DNA of 64,000 bases, from the NCBI RefSeq assembly GCF_029227915.1, contig NC_079887.1:15311650-15375649 (forward strand), in the 5' to 3' direction. The stretch comes from Hydractinia symbiolongicarpus (lineage: Eukaryota > Cnidaria > Hydrozoa > Anthoathecata > Hydractiniidae). Shown piece after piece: positions 35,741 through 47,319 of this stretch. Below the pieces are notes generated by a model. That model was not told the origin of the DNA. It worked only from the letters and a program-made list of their open reading frames with translations, and searched no databases. Position 1 is the first letter of the stretch. The number at the start of each line of letters is the position of its first letter. Made by a program: the position numbers and the translations under genes.

Positions 35741-35824
35741 AGTGAGAATGGCGTACAAAAAAGGAGAGCGACTACAGGTTGTTGCTTGTAGTAAATCAAC
35801 TCCCAGGTGTTCGCCATTCTCACT
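35741..35824. repeat. 13-base inverted repeat around a 58-base spacer
   Basis: AGTGAGAATGGCG (35741-35753) and CGCCATTCTCACT (35812-35824) are exact reverse complements. The spacer contains a smaller pair, ACTACAGG/TTGTAGT. It may be a very short foldback element. Confidence 0.65.
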
Positions 35825-35944
35825 CTACTTAAGACTTCTAACTAAGTACAGGTTGTTTTGAAATGCGGAAACCTAAGACTATGGTGTACATTGATCGACC
35901 TGAGCTTATTAATCCCAAAAATTTTCCACATGTCTGACGCTTTG

Positions 35945-36585
35945 TTGGTTTGGTTGGAGTAGCCAAAATTTTGATGTTTAGCGTATATTTTGTATAATAT
36001 TTTGTAAATACACATTATAGATTCAAATTTACTGCAATACAACGGCTTTTAGTTTACAACGCCATATTTAAATTTAACATATAATAATAATTTGCAGATT
36101 AATTCCTTTGCAAAACTGAGCCGCTGTGTAAATTTAATCACTTTTACAAAAAATGGACAGATGTTGTGCAGTGCGGTTCCTATAGCTAGAATGGTTGCCA
36201 GATAATACAATCAATTTTTAAAGCTATAAAGGTTTTGAAAGTACATGGTAATAGTTTAATATAACCTAAGAACCTTTATAAGCTATTTACATTAAAAACC
36301 AATTGCTAGCCTCGTTTCCATGTTATCTGGCCTTTGACAAAAAAACACAAACCAGAAGATTTCCTGTATAAACCTTGCTGTAAGAACCTTAAAATTATCG
36401 CTAATAAAAGAGATTTATGTTAGTGATAAGCAAAGTAGTTAAAGTTCTTCTTAAATATGAGAAACCATTTAATTAATAAGACGGTTTCCATCAGCAAAAA
36501 TCTTCAGCGGCAAAGGAGAATGTATAATCCGGTCCGTAGAATAAAACTACCATCCCAAACACTACCCCAATTGGGGCACCCCATG
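35945..36585 (+). repeat. Diverged direct duplication, copy A
   Basis: Aligned, with gaps, to 37095-37866. Shared blocks in the same order: AGTAGCCAAAATTTTGAT versus AGTAGCTATAATTTTGAT; TTTGCAAAACTGAG.C.CTGTGT; TGTTCCTATAG..AGAATGGTTGCCA; CTCGTTTCCATGTTAT; ATAACCAGAAGATTT; and CCCAATTGGGG near the end. No coding frame is retained. Either an old segmental duplication or two copies of an unknown interspersed repeat. Confidence 0.65.
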
Positions 36586-36947
36586 TTTTCTACTTACCCA
36601 GTGTTCATGTTCTGTCAGTTCTTTGTTGGCTCTCTGGTCACTCGTAGACTACTCGTTCGCTGCTGGTTCTTTGGTCGTGCTGTGAAGACTGGTTGTTACC
36701 TGTTCAAGTCCTTAGGTTTTTTGACATATTTGTACAGTAGTCATTCATTGGAAAATAGAACAAGTTTTGTGTAATGTATTGTGAAATATCCAACTTTGTC
36801 TTCCTTGATGTTGACTTAACCTCTTTCAGCAAGGACCAAAAAGAACAGCAGATTTTTGTTGTTTTAACAGTATATATCGTTGGAGTTCATCTGGAAATTT
36901 AGAGCTACTAGCTAGCAATGTCACATCTGTATCATAATATCTGTTAT

Positions 36948-37046
36948 TGTAACATTCACTCGCCCATATTGAAATGTGGGTAAGGGTGATTGAAACCGAT
37001 CTCCTGCACAAAGTGCAAGAAGTATAACCACTGAGCTACAGCGCCA
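36948..37046 (-). mobile_element. Truncated tRNA-derived SINE
   Basis: On the minus strand: GGCGCTGTAGCTCAGTGGTT, then a B-box-like GGTTTCAATCACC, and the post-tRNA segment GGGCGAGTGAATGTTAC also present in the SINE at 31180-31477. It is cut after about 100 bases. It lies between the two copies of the 36-38 kb duplication. Confidence 0.65.
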
Positions 37047-37094
37047 TAAGCTATGCCGCGTTAAGAAGACATGATAATTGAAGTAGCATTTTGG

Positions 37095-37866
37095 GTAGTG
37101 GTTGAAGTAGCTATAATTTTGATATTTGGAGCATATATATATTTAATTTTACATTATATAAAATATATTTATATATCATATTTAATTTTGGTGTGGTACA
37201 TTAGCTTTTGGATTAACATACCGATTTTAGTACCCAGTTGTTATAAAAAGTTTCACCTTTACCTTTTACAACGCATAATTCTTCCATATTTAAGTTTGTA
37301 TAAAAATTTGCAGACCAGATACATTTGCGAAACTGAGGCACTGTGTGAAATTGTTCAATTTTAAGAAAAGTTGGGTCAGTTGTATGGTGCTGTTCCTATA
37401 GAATGGTTGCCACATGTGCAATTAAAATTGAACCAATTTTTTATAGCTATGAAGGTTTGACTGTACAGGGTGTGACATAGTGAGCCTCTTACACAGCTAT
37501 AGCCTCATTTTCATCTTATGTGATCTTTGTAAATCCAACTTCATAAGGAGGAATTTAACATGAGAATCTTCCGGGGGAAACTAATAGCTAGTCTCGTTTC
37601 CATGTTATTTAGTTATTAGCAAGAGAATATCATAACCAGAAGATTTGCTTCGAGACCTTGCATTGAAGAAGCCTTGTTTTTATTAGTTATTTACATTTAA
37701 AAATTATCGCTATTAGAAACCATTCTGTGTCAATCTTTTGGGACAGTTTCCATCTGAACTGGTTAGTGCCAAAATTAAAGCACATAATTATCTGATCTTT
37801 CAATAAAACTCTTAACCCCTTCCCTAAACACTGCATCAATTTCTACCCCTAATTGGGGTAAGCCGA
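37095..37866 (+). repeat. Diverged direct duplication, copy B
   Basis: Partner of 35945-36585. It keeps the same order of blocks, with an expanded TA-rich stretch near its start and CCCCTAATTGGGG near its end. A 97-codon open frame here (37071-37364) overlaps the repeat and is not considered a gene. Confidence 0.65.
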
Positions 37867-37869
37867 TTT

Positions 37870-39337
37870 TTTAATTAACCAGAGTGAATTGTTGCTAAAA
37901 CATCAATCCGTTTAGCAATAATTGACAAATGTCATAAGAATTAATAGTGTGCCTTATGCCTTCACCATCTTTCTTTGTTTTATTTATTTACTGCTGTTAA
38001 AGACCAGTTTTCAGTAGGGAGAAAATCATTTTTGTTGTGATAACTGATTGTGACCTATTATGAGACAATGATTGCATGGTTTAGTACTACCCAAAAAGTA
38101 TTTTTGAAAAAAAGTTTATTTACTTTACACAATTACAATATGATATTTTTAAATTAAAGGGACATGTAGATTTTCTGCCGTAAATGCCACTGTCTATTCT
38201 CATGAAAAAAGAGTGCCACTTTTATCTATTTTAAAATTTATACCTTATAAGAATATGACCACATAGAATTTTAATCATGATTTCTTTATTTATTTTAAAA
38301 AAAATTCTAACTTCATACTTTGTCAACTGATAGGTTACAGGATTGAGACAATTTTTGATTCACAACAGTATTTTTTTACATCCATGTGCCAATATTTACA
38401 AAATGTCTTAAATTTTACACCCAGAATTCACTTTTTCTAATTGATGGTGCAAGGGTGCATAGAAAATACCTTCTTGTAAATTAAAAGTTGATATCTTGAA
38501 AAGGATATCTATTAAAAGGGTGCTCAGTACTAAAAGTATAGAGCTAATATTCATTTATCAGACGTACACTAACATGAAAAACAATGTCTTATATACGAAA
38601 GAATAAAACAAGTCCCATTGTAGTAGTATAGTACCGTATCATCACATTTAACTTGAAACTATTAAATAAAAGAAGGGAACTGGTTTCTACTTGCCGACAT
38701 GTAAACCAGTATTTCTTGAAAATTTTAAAGCGATCCCAGCAAAATATGTACATAACTCGGAATTTTGTACATATTTAATTTTAATTTTTATCTTGTAAAT
38801 AAATGTATAAATTAAAAGTTGTTAATTTTTTTTGAAAAGTTTTTAGTCCAAATTTTGCAAGAAACGGAGCAGCCTATATGTGGCATTGTAAATCTATTAA
38901 GTATTTTCAGTTGTTCTTCTATGATTTCACCTACATCTCTAATTTATTCAAATATATCATTTGTAATGTTGCAAATATATTAAGCTTTTTACTTATATAG
39001 TGAGAACAAAAAGAGTTTTTTAAAAAATTCAAAAAGAGTTGTTAACAAATTTTTTAAGCTCTGTAATATAAGTCCAACATCATTTTATACCTTGGGTTCC
39101 CTTTAAGCAACTGATTGGCATAATAAAAATTTAGCATAAAATTGTGTATACATTTCAGTATTTTAATTCTAAAATGTCTATCATTGTATAATCTTGTTTA
39201 TATATTTCACTATTTTAATTCTAAAATGTCTATCATTGTATAATCTTGTTTATATATTTCACTATTTTAATTCTCAAATGTCCACATAATGTTTATATCT
39301 AATTATATAATCTAATTAAGTTATTTATTTCAAGAGA
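37870..39337. other. Upstream region of the STAND-TPR gene
   Basis: AT-rich, without a supported coding frame. Ends with a 52-base tandem repeat just before the start codon of the downstream gene. Confidence 0.45.
39155..39290. repeat. Tandem repeat, 52-bp unit, 2.5 copies
   Basis: TTTTAATTCTAAAATGTCTA starts at 39161 and 39213, with a slightly altered third start at 39265; each is followed by TCATTGTATAATCTTGTTTA. It ends about 50 bases before the STAND-TPR start codon, so it occupies the likely promoter or 5' UTR. Confidence 0.9.
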
Positions 39338-42300
39338 ATGTTATCATGCAAACTAAAACACTATGTACCACGTGAAAGATATTATCCTATTTTGTTATCC
39401 TGCTATTCAACCAAACCTATACAAAATGTAGAAATATTGCCTCCAAAGAAAGTAACATTTAAGGATAAATTCAAAGAAACATGGAATGGACCAAACTTTA
39501 AGTATTGGTTCATTGGTACCACAGCATTTCTATCATGGATGGCTTATTATGGAACAAAAACCTACAAAAAGACTCGCATAGACATTGAAATTCTACCACC
39601 ACTTCCCAGACATGCAAGAGTTAAAAGAGAATCAGAAGTTCAGGAATTGTGTCGAAAATATGAAGCTCTGTCAGGATTATTAAAACCTATGAAAATCAAA
39701 AAATTATCAGTGCATGGCCCTTCAGCAAGTGGAAAAACAATGCTTGTTCATGAGTTCTTGCAACACCTTCAAAACAAGCAACAAAACTCAATATTCAGCT
39801 TTCCAAAATCTCATGTTACTGTTTTTCTACAGTGTGACACGGAAGATTCCTTTTTGACATCATTAAAGGCGTTCGCTGCAAAGTTAAAGATTAAACCTTC
39901 GCAATTACAAGAACTGATGACAGATGCAGATGTTAGTTTCGCGACAGCCCCATTTGAGACACAATGCGATGCTTTGTTACAATGTATACAAGATGCGTTA
40001 CAAAAGCATTCAAAATGGGTCATGGTCTTTGATAACATGCTAAGCTCTTCTTCCAAAACAATTTTTGATGTGATAAACAAGTGGTTTGGAGATGACAACA
40101 AAGAATGGAGTGCAGGAACCATGGTTATGATACATGATGGATCTGTAAACAGTTTGTTACAATTAAAAGAAGAGAACGGTTACGCAATTCAAAAGAGGTG
40201 AGAATGTGTGTTTTTGATTTTGCAGTTCTAGCTAAATTTTAGATTGCTGACATCCTAAAAAAATAATGCCATTACCCAATGTTGTCATTGGTTCCTGATA
40301 GGGTTCTTCCGATTGTGTTGTGTAAATTGTTGGAATCGTTATATTTTTTTTCTTTTTCAGAATTTCTTTTATCACACGACATTAAACACTAAATCGTATA
40401 CTGCATATTTTTATATCAAGTGTTTTTATTTTAAATCAACTGCATTCTTTTTAAAGAGTTTGTTAGGAATTTTAGTGACACAAATTTTTCTAATCAAAAT
40501 CAAGGTAATCATACGAAGACGCTGTTTTTATAAGGTTGGCCAGGGAAATATTTTGCAGATCTCCCGGCAGGCATTTCCAGGAAGATTTTTTCATTCTGCT
40601 ACAGTGGTCTACCACTTATAAAATGTGGCACTTTGCATTTGGTACGTTTGGCATGCCTTAATTAATTCGAATGTGTGTGAGAAGGGGTATGCATGTACTA
40701 ACGCATGCTTCTCCTGTCTCTAGTGAGTGTACTCTGCCAAAAAAGCATGTATGCTCATGAAATGGACAGTATTGACATACTATCTCCAACTTCACTGCAG
40801 AACGGTTGCCATGAAAATTAATCTTGAAACTTAGAGTTTGTTATTATAATATTTTTTTTATTTTTCTTTAGTTTGACTTTAGAAGATGGCTGCCAGCTAA
40901 TACAGCAAGTAGCAAACCTTGACCAAACAGTTGCTACATCCGATTCGATAAAACACTTGCTCAATTTTGTCACCCTAAACCCTCTCGCCGTTGTTAGCGT
41001 TGGAGTCTTACTGAAAGAGAATCTATCACGAAAAGAAACAGTCAGCATTGAGAAAGCTGCAAGTGAAGTGTCCGAATCTGTTGCATCAAACTTAAAAGGT
41101 GTCATTTCCGCCAATCAGCATTTGCATGATTTTATTGCAACGCCCTCAGGAATGACCTTGGTTACCATTGAAACCGTTGTTGCTATGGTTATGAAGTCTA
41201 TGCTTGACAACGATCAGTATCTTTATCATGGGTTTGATTTTATGTCAACATTGAAGCCAGGAGACGCTTTACCACAGAGTGTTTTAACTCGATTTCTTCG
41301 AATGCCATATTATATGTTGCCTCCACTAGTTCAAGCATCTGGTGGGATGTCTGAGTATTTCAGTAAACAAAAGAGTGATCTGGAGGCTGTTAAGAACAAG
41401 GTCGACGAGTTTGAACCAAAAGGCAAGGCCTGGTCAAACAAAAACCTGGCAGAGTATATACGAAAAGCTGAGGATTTGTTTATGACTGTTGTAAACACAG
41501 CAAAAGATATTTACAATCTTGTCTATGGCGAGCTACCAGCTTTACCTGAGAAGCCTGATGGATTGGACATGTTTCGCAAATGTGATTTGCTTTGTACTAG
41601 CGTGCTGGAACCTGGAAGTAAGTGATTTTAAAGGGGCTACAAAACGAGCTGTTCGACTTAGGTGACTTACTTAAATTGAGCTAATGGCGGTGGCAAAGTT
41701 CGTATATTCTTTTAAATTTTACATAGAAACATAAATTTTTGCAGATAATGCCAGTCTAAGCAACTGACTGTTTGAGATTTCAGCATTGTCGGTTACGTTT
41801 TCTTTTTCAATTCCACTAGGTTTTTTTATTGCTTCTTACACCTTACGCTAATTTCTCCAGATTATTTCTGAAAAAAGGACAACATCAGATTCCTAGAATT
41901 AAAGAAAAAAAAATTTTATGTTTCGTTAAGTTGTTTCGCGTTGGTTCAGATTAAAATGCTGTAGTAAAATTTAGGTTTTAGACAAATGATAGATGGGTGT
42001 TTCTCGACGCAAAATGTGGAATTATCCAGTTTATACCTGATTTTCTTAAAAGTATGAAAAACGGAGAAAAAAAGAAATTATGACGATTTAAACACCTTTC
42101 CTTAATCGGTTTGTTTCTTGGAAAGAAAGGATTTTGTTGCAAGCATTAATTTTTGCAAAATTCGCGTACTAAATTCGCGCATACACAAAAATGAGTATAA
42201 ATAAGCTATTGCGTATATTTTAATTTCTTTAGGTTTAAATTTTTCGATTCACTGCTTTTTCCTACTTTTGCAAAATAATATTGTTTTCCAAAGCGCGTCA

Positions 42301-43554
42301 TTTGTGACGACATTCGAATAATTATAAGATGCACTCGATTCTTAATCTTCATTCTCTTACTAACTTTCTTCTGTAGGTGTGAAGTCAGTGAGTATGCATC
42401 CTTTGGTTTACAACGTGGCTAGACAACATTTTGCGTCATCATCTATATATCGAAGAGAGGCCGAACACCTCTTAGAATGTCGAACAAAGTACAATAATTT
42501 CCCATGGTACAAGCGGTTCAACGCGTTTGACGAGCAAACGGTCTTGCAAAAGCATCGCCTTGCGTCTGGTCATGTTATAAATCAAGCCAACAATGTTCCA
42601 GCCGAGACATACTTGTTTCGGTATAATCTTGGTATAGACATCTCGCCTGTGTTCTTTACATCTCCGTTCTCGAATAGAAAAGAAGAATTTTGGTTACCCA
42701 AATCCGAGGATAAGTTGAGATATCTTCAAGACCACATCTCTCGTGTTGTGACAGCTCTATGCGAGGAGATTGACTTGTCAAAAGAGAACGTGGAAGGGAG
42801 ATCGGTCAAAAGGTACTTGCTAATGCATCTCGAATATATAGTCAACAACCAGCCGGAGGAATTGATACACCCTCCACAGTACACGCAGAGTTTGCAAACC
42901 ATGGCAAAATGTTACTTTGATTTATATAAAGATTACACGAGAAGTCAACACGTTCTGGAGCATGTGCTGCAACTACAAAAGATTTCGTCAACCGTGAACC
43001 AGTTAGACGTGGCTAAAACAATGGGTAAACTGGCAGAGATACATAACTCTTTTGGCGAGTACGAAAAATCCAAGTTACTACTTCTTGAGGCCGTCGAAAT
43101 TTACGAGGCGGACCGAAGAAAATGTGGCGAGTATAAGCGATGCTTGGAGTTCGGCAAATTACTCGGTTTGCTGGGGATCGTATACGCTGCTTTGAACTTG
43201 AAATCCGAGAGTAAGGAAACGATAGAGAGGTCGTTAATGTTGAAACAAGCAGTGCCTCCTGACCTTGCCGACGAAGCAAAAAGCAAAGACTTTGGCTCGG
43301 ATTTCGCTAGCTCTTTAACCGATCTTGGTCACTCGTACGTTTCAATGGGTATGCCGCTGTACGGAAAGAAAATACTTGACTTAGCTCTCTCTGCCCATCG
43401 CAATTTACATGGTGAAAACCACCCAGAGGTTGTGCGCACATTAACTGTACTCGCTGTAGCACACCTAATGCAGGGAAATAATGCAGAAAGCAAACGACTG
43501 CGCAACGAAGCAGGTAAACTTCAGTCGCTACTAAACGGTTTACCGGTGTATTGA
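39338..43554 (+). CDS. STAND-type P-loop NTPase with TPRs and mitochondrial-like membrane anchor
   Basis: Three exons (39338-40197, 40872-41617 and 42377-43554) splice to 927 residues. The first 30 residues are basic and aromatic with no acidic residue except one Glu, like a mitochondrial presequence. Residues 57-71 (YWFIGTTAFLSWMAY) form one hydrophobic segment followed by positive charges. A Walker A motif GPSASGKT is at 127-134, and a Walker B-like WVMVFDN at 227-233. The middle (about 290-535) is helical and unrecognised. The C-terminal 390 residues contain helical pairs of TPR type, clearest at VAKTMGKLAEIHNSFGEYEK and ALSAHRNLHGENHPEVVRTL. This order matches STAND regulators (NTPase switch plus repeat sensor). 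I recognise no named orthologue. Targeting to the inner mitochondrial membrane is inference. Start chosen at the first Met of the open exon; an upstream exon cannot be excluded. Confidence 0.85.
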
Positions 43555-46389
43555 TGCGGTATATTTTCTTCTGTTCAAACTAAAATATGTATATATTTTT
43601 AAAAAAAATCTAACACATTGCTCGTTCTTCTAAAAAATATCTAAGATGTGTGCGGGTCAAGTTTTGTTGTGTTTGCTGCAACCCTGTCCCCAGGCCGTGT
43701 TATCCTTTTTGTTATAAAAAACAGACATAAGACAGAGTTTTTCTAACAACGGAGAATGTGACTACCATTTTTGATGCAATAGGGATTGGATAAGCAAAGT
43801 AACTAAAACAATATTCCACAACTTCGTGTCTCATGACACCACAATGTGGATTAATCCAATTAGATTTTTGGATACTGGGAGATGCTGGGAACATAGGAAA
43901 GTATACAAAAAGCAGTAATCGAAAGATGGCTTTTCGAATTTCTTTACATGATCTGCTCAGCAATTTGTTGTATTTTTCTTTCATTCGATAGTTATGCATC
44001 TGCATGAATACACAATTTACTGGGACACAAAAATAGTATTTGTTACGACTTTCTCAAAAGCCTTTTTTAATATTGGGACAGCGGTTAAGATAAGAGCCCT
44101 GGAAACGAAGTTTGTACGGACTTGATTTGTCAAAACCTTGATTAACGTGTTATCAGAAAATGAGGAAATGAAACAGTAAAATGGAGCATTATGGAAAAGG
44201 AACCCTGAATGGGGCAGGAAAATCCCTTTAAGCTTTTTTGAACGTCGGCATAAGCATGCACGCATATGTAGGGGTTTTTGCTTGCGCTATTCCTTTCAAA
44301 AGTAAAAATCATTTTTAAATTTTCATGAGTGTTGGATATGCATAACGTATATACTTTACAATTTCGACCAATGAGTTACAGGCTGCTTCTGAGCATGCGT
44401 ACTCAAAATGTTTACATCGCGTGGGATACAAAATTTTCTTGTCCGTTCTAGGCAAAGTAGAATTAAATTGAATTTTTTGCGTTGTGCACGGAAACAACAG
44501 GTTGAAAAATATTAGCTGTAATAAAATGTATGCGGTATTATGAAGTGGAAATTACCAGCTTAACAGTTCCTTTTCCCGGAAAATTTTCATAAAATGTCAA
44601 ACAGCTTAAAGTTCGTCATGTTCTGTAAACTTTTGCCTTAAGAACAGTGAAAACGAGATTTTTAACACTAAGAGAATTTCTGTAGCCATGTTTCGGCCCC
44701 AATTTCTAAAAATGCTGGTTGAAGGTAGTCTCGGCCCACCCGTATATAGTCTGCCTTCAAGTCTGGTTTTCTTTTTAATAACTCATACGTGGGGTAGTGT
44801 AAATATACAATTACAATAAAATACACAAAAGTCATATGCCATGTTCGTGAACCTTGGCTGTCGGTGTACTTTTGATGACTGCATTTTCCTCAAATATTCC
44901 TCTGTCGTTTGCTGCTCTGACATCTGTTATGTTATTTTGCCAAGTTGCGTTAAGACCTAATGTGAAGTCAATAAGTTTATTGTCTCCAGGCATTTTCGTC
45001 CCCAGAGCTCTTTCAGATAAAACCTCGAAAGTACTACTTTCTACGCTTATAGAGCTCTGAGGTTAAGAATGGTCCCAGCGTATCCACAAATAGTTTAATA
45101 ACTTAGAGAATAAGTTCAAACGAAAGTTTAACTTTTTTTAAATAACAAACAATAATGCTTTTAACGCATCATAATTCCGCGACCTGAACTTCTTTCGTTG
45201 AAAATAATACTAATCTGATTTGCGTGCATGAGACACTAATCCCGCGTGAGGAATACAAGGTACACTTTTTTTATAACAAACCTCTAATAAGCAGTTGGTG
45301 ATGGTGCCAGGATGCCTAATTTTTAAAGCAACTTTTTAGTACTAAGCTTTAGCAACTATAAAAAAGTTAAAAAAAAACTTTTAGTGCTGAAATTATCTAC
45401 ACACAACTTAGCAAAGTTACTGTGTGACACTATGGACTTAGTCACAAATTAGCAAGCAACTCTTTGAGCGCTTAGCTTTTGTATTGCTACTTCGTCCCCA
45501 TGCGTTCTAGCCTTTTCCACATTAAGGCCAGCCAAACATTGTTCCGTAAAAAGTGAGCGCTAAGCCGCTTTGGCGGCAAGCAACAAACCCTGAGCCAAGT
45601 TTGTATGTGTTACCGCTTTGTGCGGAACGGTCCATGTGTGCAGCTACAAAAAACAGGAGGGAGGAAGCAGTGAGTCCTAGAATTCTTCTCATCTGTCGCA
45701 GAATATGCAGGGAATTTTGAAGATTGCTGTAGCAAGAAATGGTATAATTTTAATTTATTCATCTTATGTAAATCTTATTGTTTCTATGGCTAATTTCAAA
45801 CGCTTGTCAGAGCAAGTGACCAAAGATGAACCATTTACTTTTTTTGTGTGTGGAAATTTTGGTGTGACAGATTTTTGGTCTAAAGCTAGTTGACTAGAGC
45901 TATTTTTTGTTTCAGCACTTTGCCTGATATCACAGACATATCCAGTTTGTTTTGAATTAAAGGAGATTGCTAAACACCTTTAAAAGCAGTCGATTTCTTT
46001 AGTGGTGCAAAGACAAGAAATGGGGACACTCTCTACCCAAAACCCAATCCTGACAGTAGTCCAAAACATATATATTGATCATATACGTGCATAATTAGCA
46101 GCACGGCAAATCCTATAGTACAATTCGTCACAAAATTGTTAGAGTAGGAAATTTTTGCATCATTCCGCCTTCGAGAAAGCTAACAAGATGACTTCTCAGT
46201 CAATCGTTTTTGTAGACAATAAGTCATGAAAGCAACAAAAAACAAAAAAAAAAAACATACTTTACTCTCTAAATTTTCCGATGTCGACATTTGACTCTTA
46301 GATATTTGATGGTTCACGCCATCAGTGCAATCTTGTAATTCATTGCCCATGATTATAAAAGGAATTCCATTAAATTTTAGTTGCTTAAT
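43555..46389. other. Intergenic region, STAND-TPR gene to LINE
   Basis: About 2.8 kb. Contains the STAND-TPR 3' UTR and several open frames of 60-100 codons on both strands without recognisable motifs. The most protein-like is a minus-strand frame at 44832-45058, listed separately. Confidence 0.4.
44832..45058 (-). pseudogene. Possible exon or repeat-borne coding fragment, unrecognised
   Basis: A minus-strand frame of about 75 codons reads in part SSTFEVLSERALGTKMPGDN, then FTLGLNATWQNNITDVRAAN and ends KVHEHGI before TGA. Composition looks coding (balanced charge, few Lys/Asn runs), unlike the surrounding AT-rich frames. It lacks an early Met and a clear acceptor. It may be a terminal exon, a gene fragment or part of a repeat. 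Confidence 0.25.
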
Positions 46390-47205
46390 TGAAAAGTTTG
46401 AGAAGTGGAAGAAAGGACTAGAAGAGAAAGGGCTAAGGGTGAACACAGCAAAATCTAAAGTCATGATTAGTAGCATTGCAGCTGACATTCAGTTTGAATG
46501 CAAGCGTTGCAAAGGTGAGATTATAGAGAATGAAGTATTTCCAGCTTCAATGATGTACAACAGTGGCTCATTAGAGATAGTTAAGAACTTCTGTTACTTA
46601 GGTGATATGTTGGGCAGTGAAGGGGGTGTTGGAAGAAGTCTTACTTGCAGGATAGGTTCTGCATGGAAAAAGTTCAAAGAGTTACTTCCTTTGTTGACTA
46701 GCAGAGTCTTGTCAATTGAGTTTAAAGGTAGGTTGTATGAGGCATGTGTAAGAAGTGTTATGCTGTACGGTAGTGAGACATTGGAAGTGAAGCAGCAAGA
46801 TCTTGACCGTTTGAAAAGGAATGATACAAGAATGGTTAGTTGGATGTGTAACGGCAGTCTGAGAGACAGAAAGATTTCAGATGAGCTAAGAAGCAGGCTA
46901 AGTATCTGTAGAATTAAAGATGTTATCCAGATAAGAAGATTGAATTGATAGGGGCACTTGGAAAGAATGGAGGGGGATAATTGGGTAAGAAAGTGTAGAG
47001 ACTTGATAGTTCCGGTGGCAAAGCCCAGAGGCAGACCCAGAAAGACTTGGCAGGAGGTTATAAGGACAGACTTGATACAGAGGAAGTTAAGTTTAGATCT
47101 AACACAGTCTACTAAATCAGATTGGAAGAGGGTCATTAATATACCCCGTCCAATCCATGCTAGCATGGAAAACAGACGTTATGCCGAGAATGATGATGAA
47201 ATGAT
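46390..47205 (+). mobile_element. 5'-truncated LINE, reverse-transcriptase C-terminal part
   Basis: The frame encodes the end of a non-LTR retrotransposon RT: FEKWKKGLEEKGLRVNTAKS, then KNFCYLGDMLGSEGG, LYEACVRSVMLYGSETLEVK, GHLERMEGDNWVRK and KPRGRPRKTW. These blocks are typical of the RT thumb and C-terminus of animal LINEs. Two consecutive in-frame stops (TGA TAG at 46946-46951) interrupt it just before GHLERM, and the 5' part with the RT active site is missing. It ends with a GATGATGA-rich tail. A second copy of the last 120 bases is in MKS1 intron 1. It is inactive. Confidence 0.88.
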
Positions 47206-47319
47206 GATTGCTTCTCGCCATGATGAGTTTTCTTCTCCTCAAAAAGCATTTTATAAGTCAAGAAGTTGTAGGCTAGAAAAATATTGCAACACATTGATAG
47301 GTATTTTTTTATAAAAACC

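Larger units (their letters stand above)
33520..35944. other. Gene-poor repeat-rich stretch
   Basis: No coding region is supported. Contains a 53-base tandem duplication, a perfect hairpin, a TA microsatellite and a 13-base inverted repeat, each listed separately. Confidence 0.45.

Noticed and set aside
37071-37364. 97-codon frame rich in Ile/Tyr
   Set aside because: Overlaps the noncoding duplicated segment and reflects TA-rich sequence, not a membrane protein.
39338-43554. Bacterial contamination or horizontal transfer as source of the STAND-TPR gene
   Set aside because: It has two GT-AG introns in phase, base composition like its neighbours and sits among animal genes; no direct sign of transfer.
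43712-44265. Minus-strand frames of 82-97 codons after the STAND-TPR gene
   Set aside because: No motif or splice context; composition fits chance open frames.
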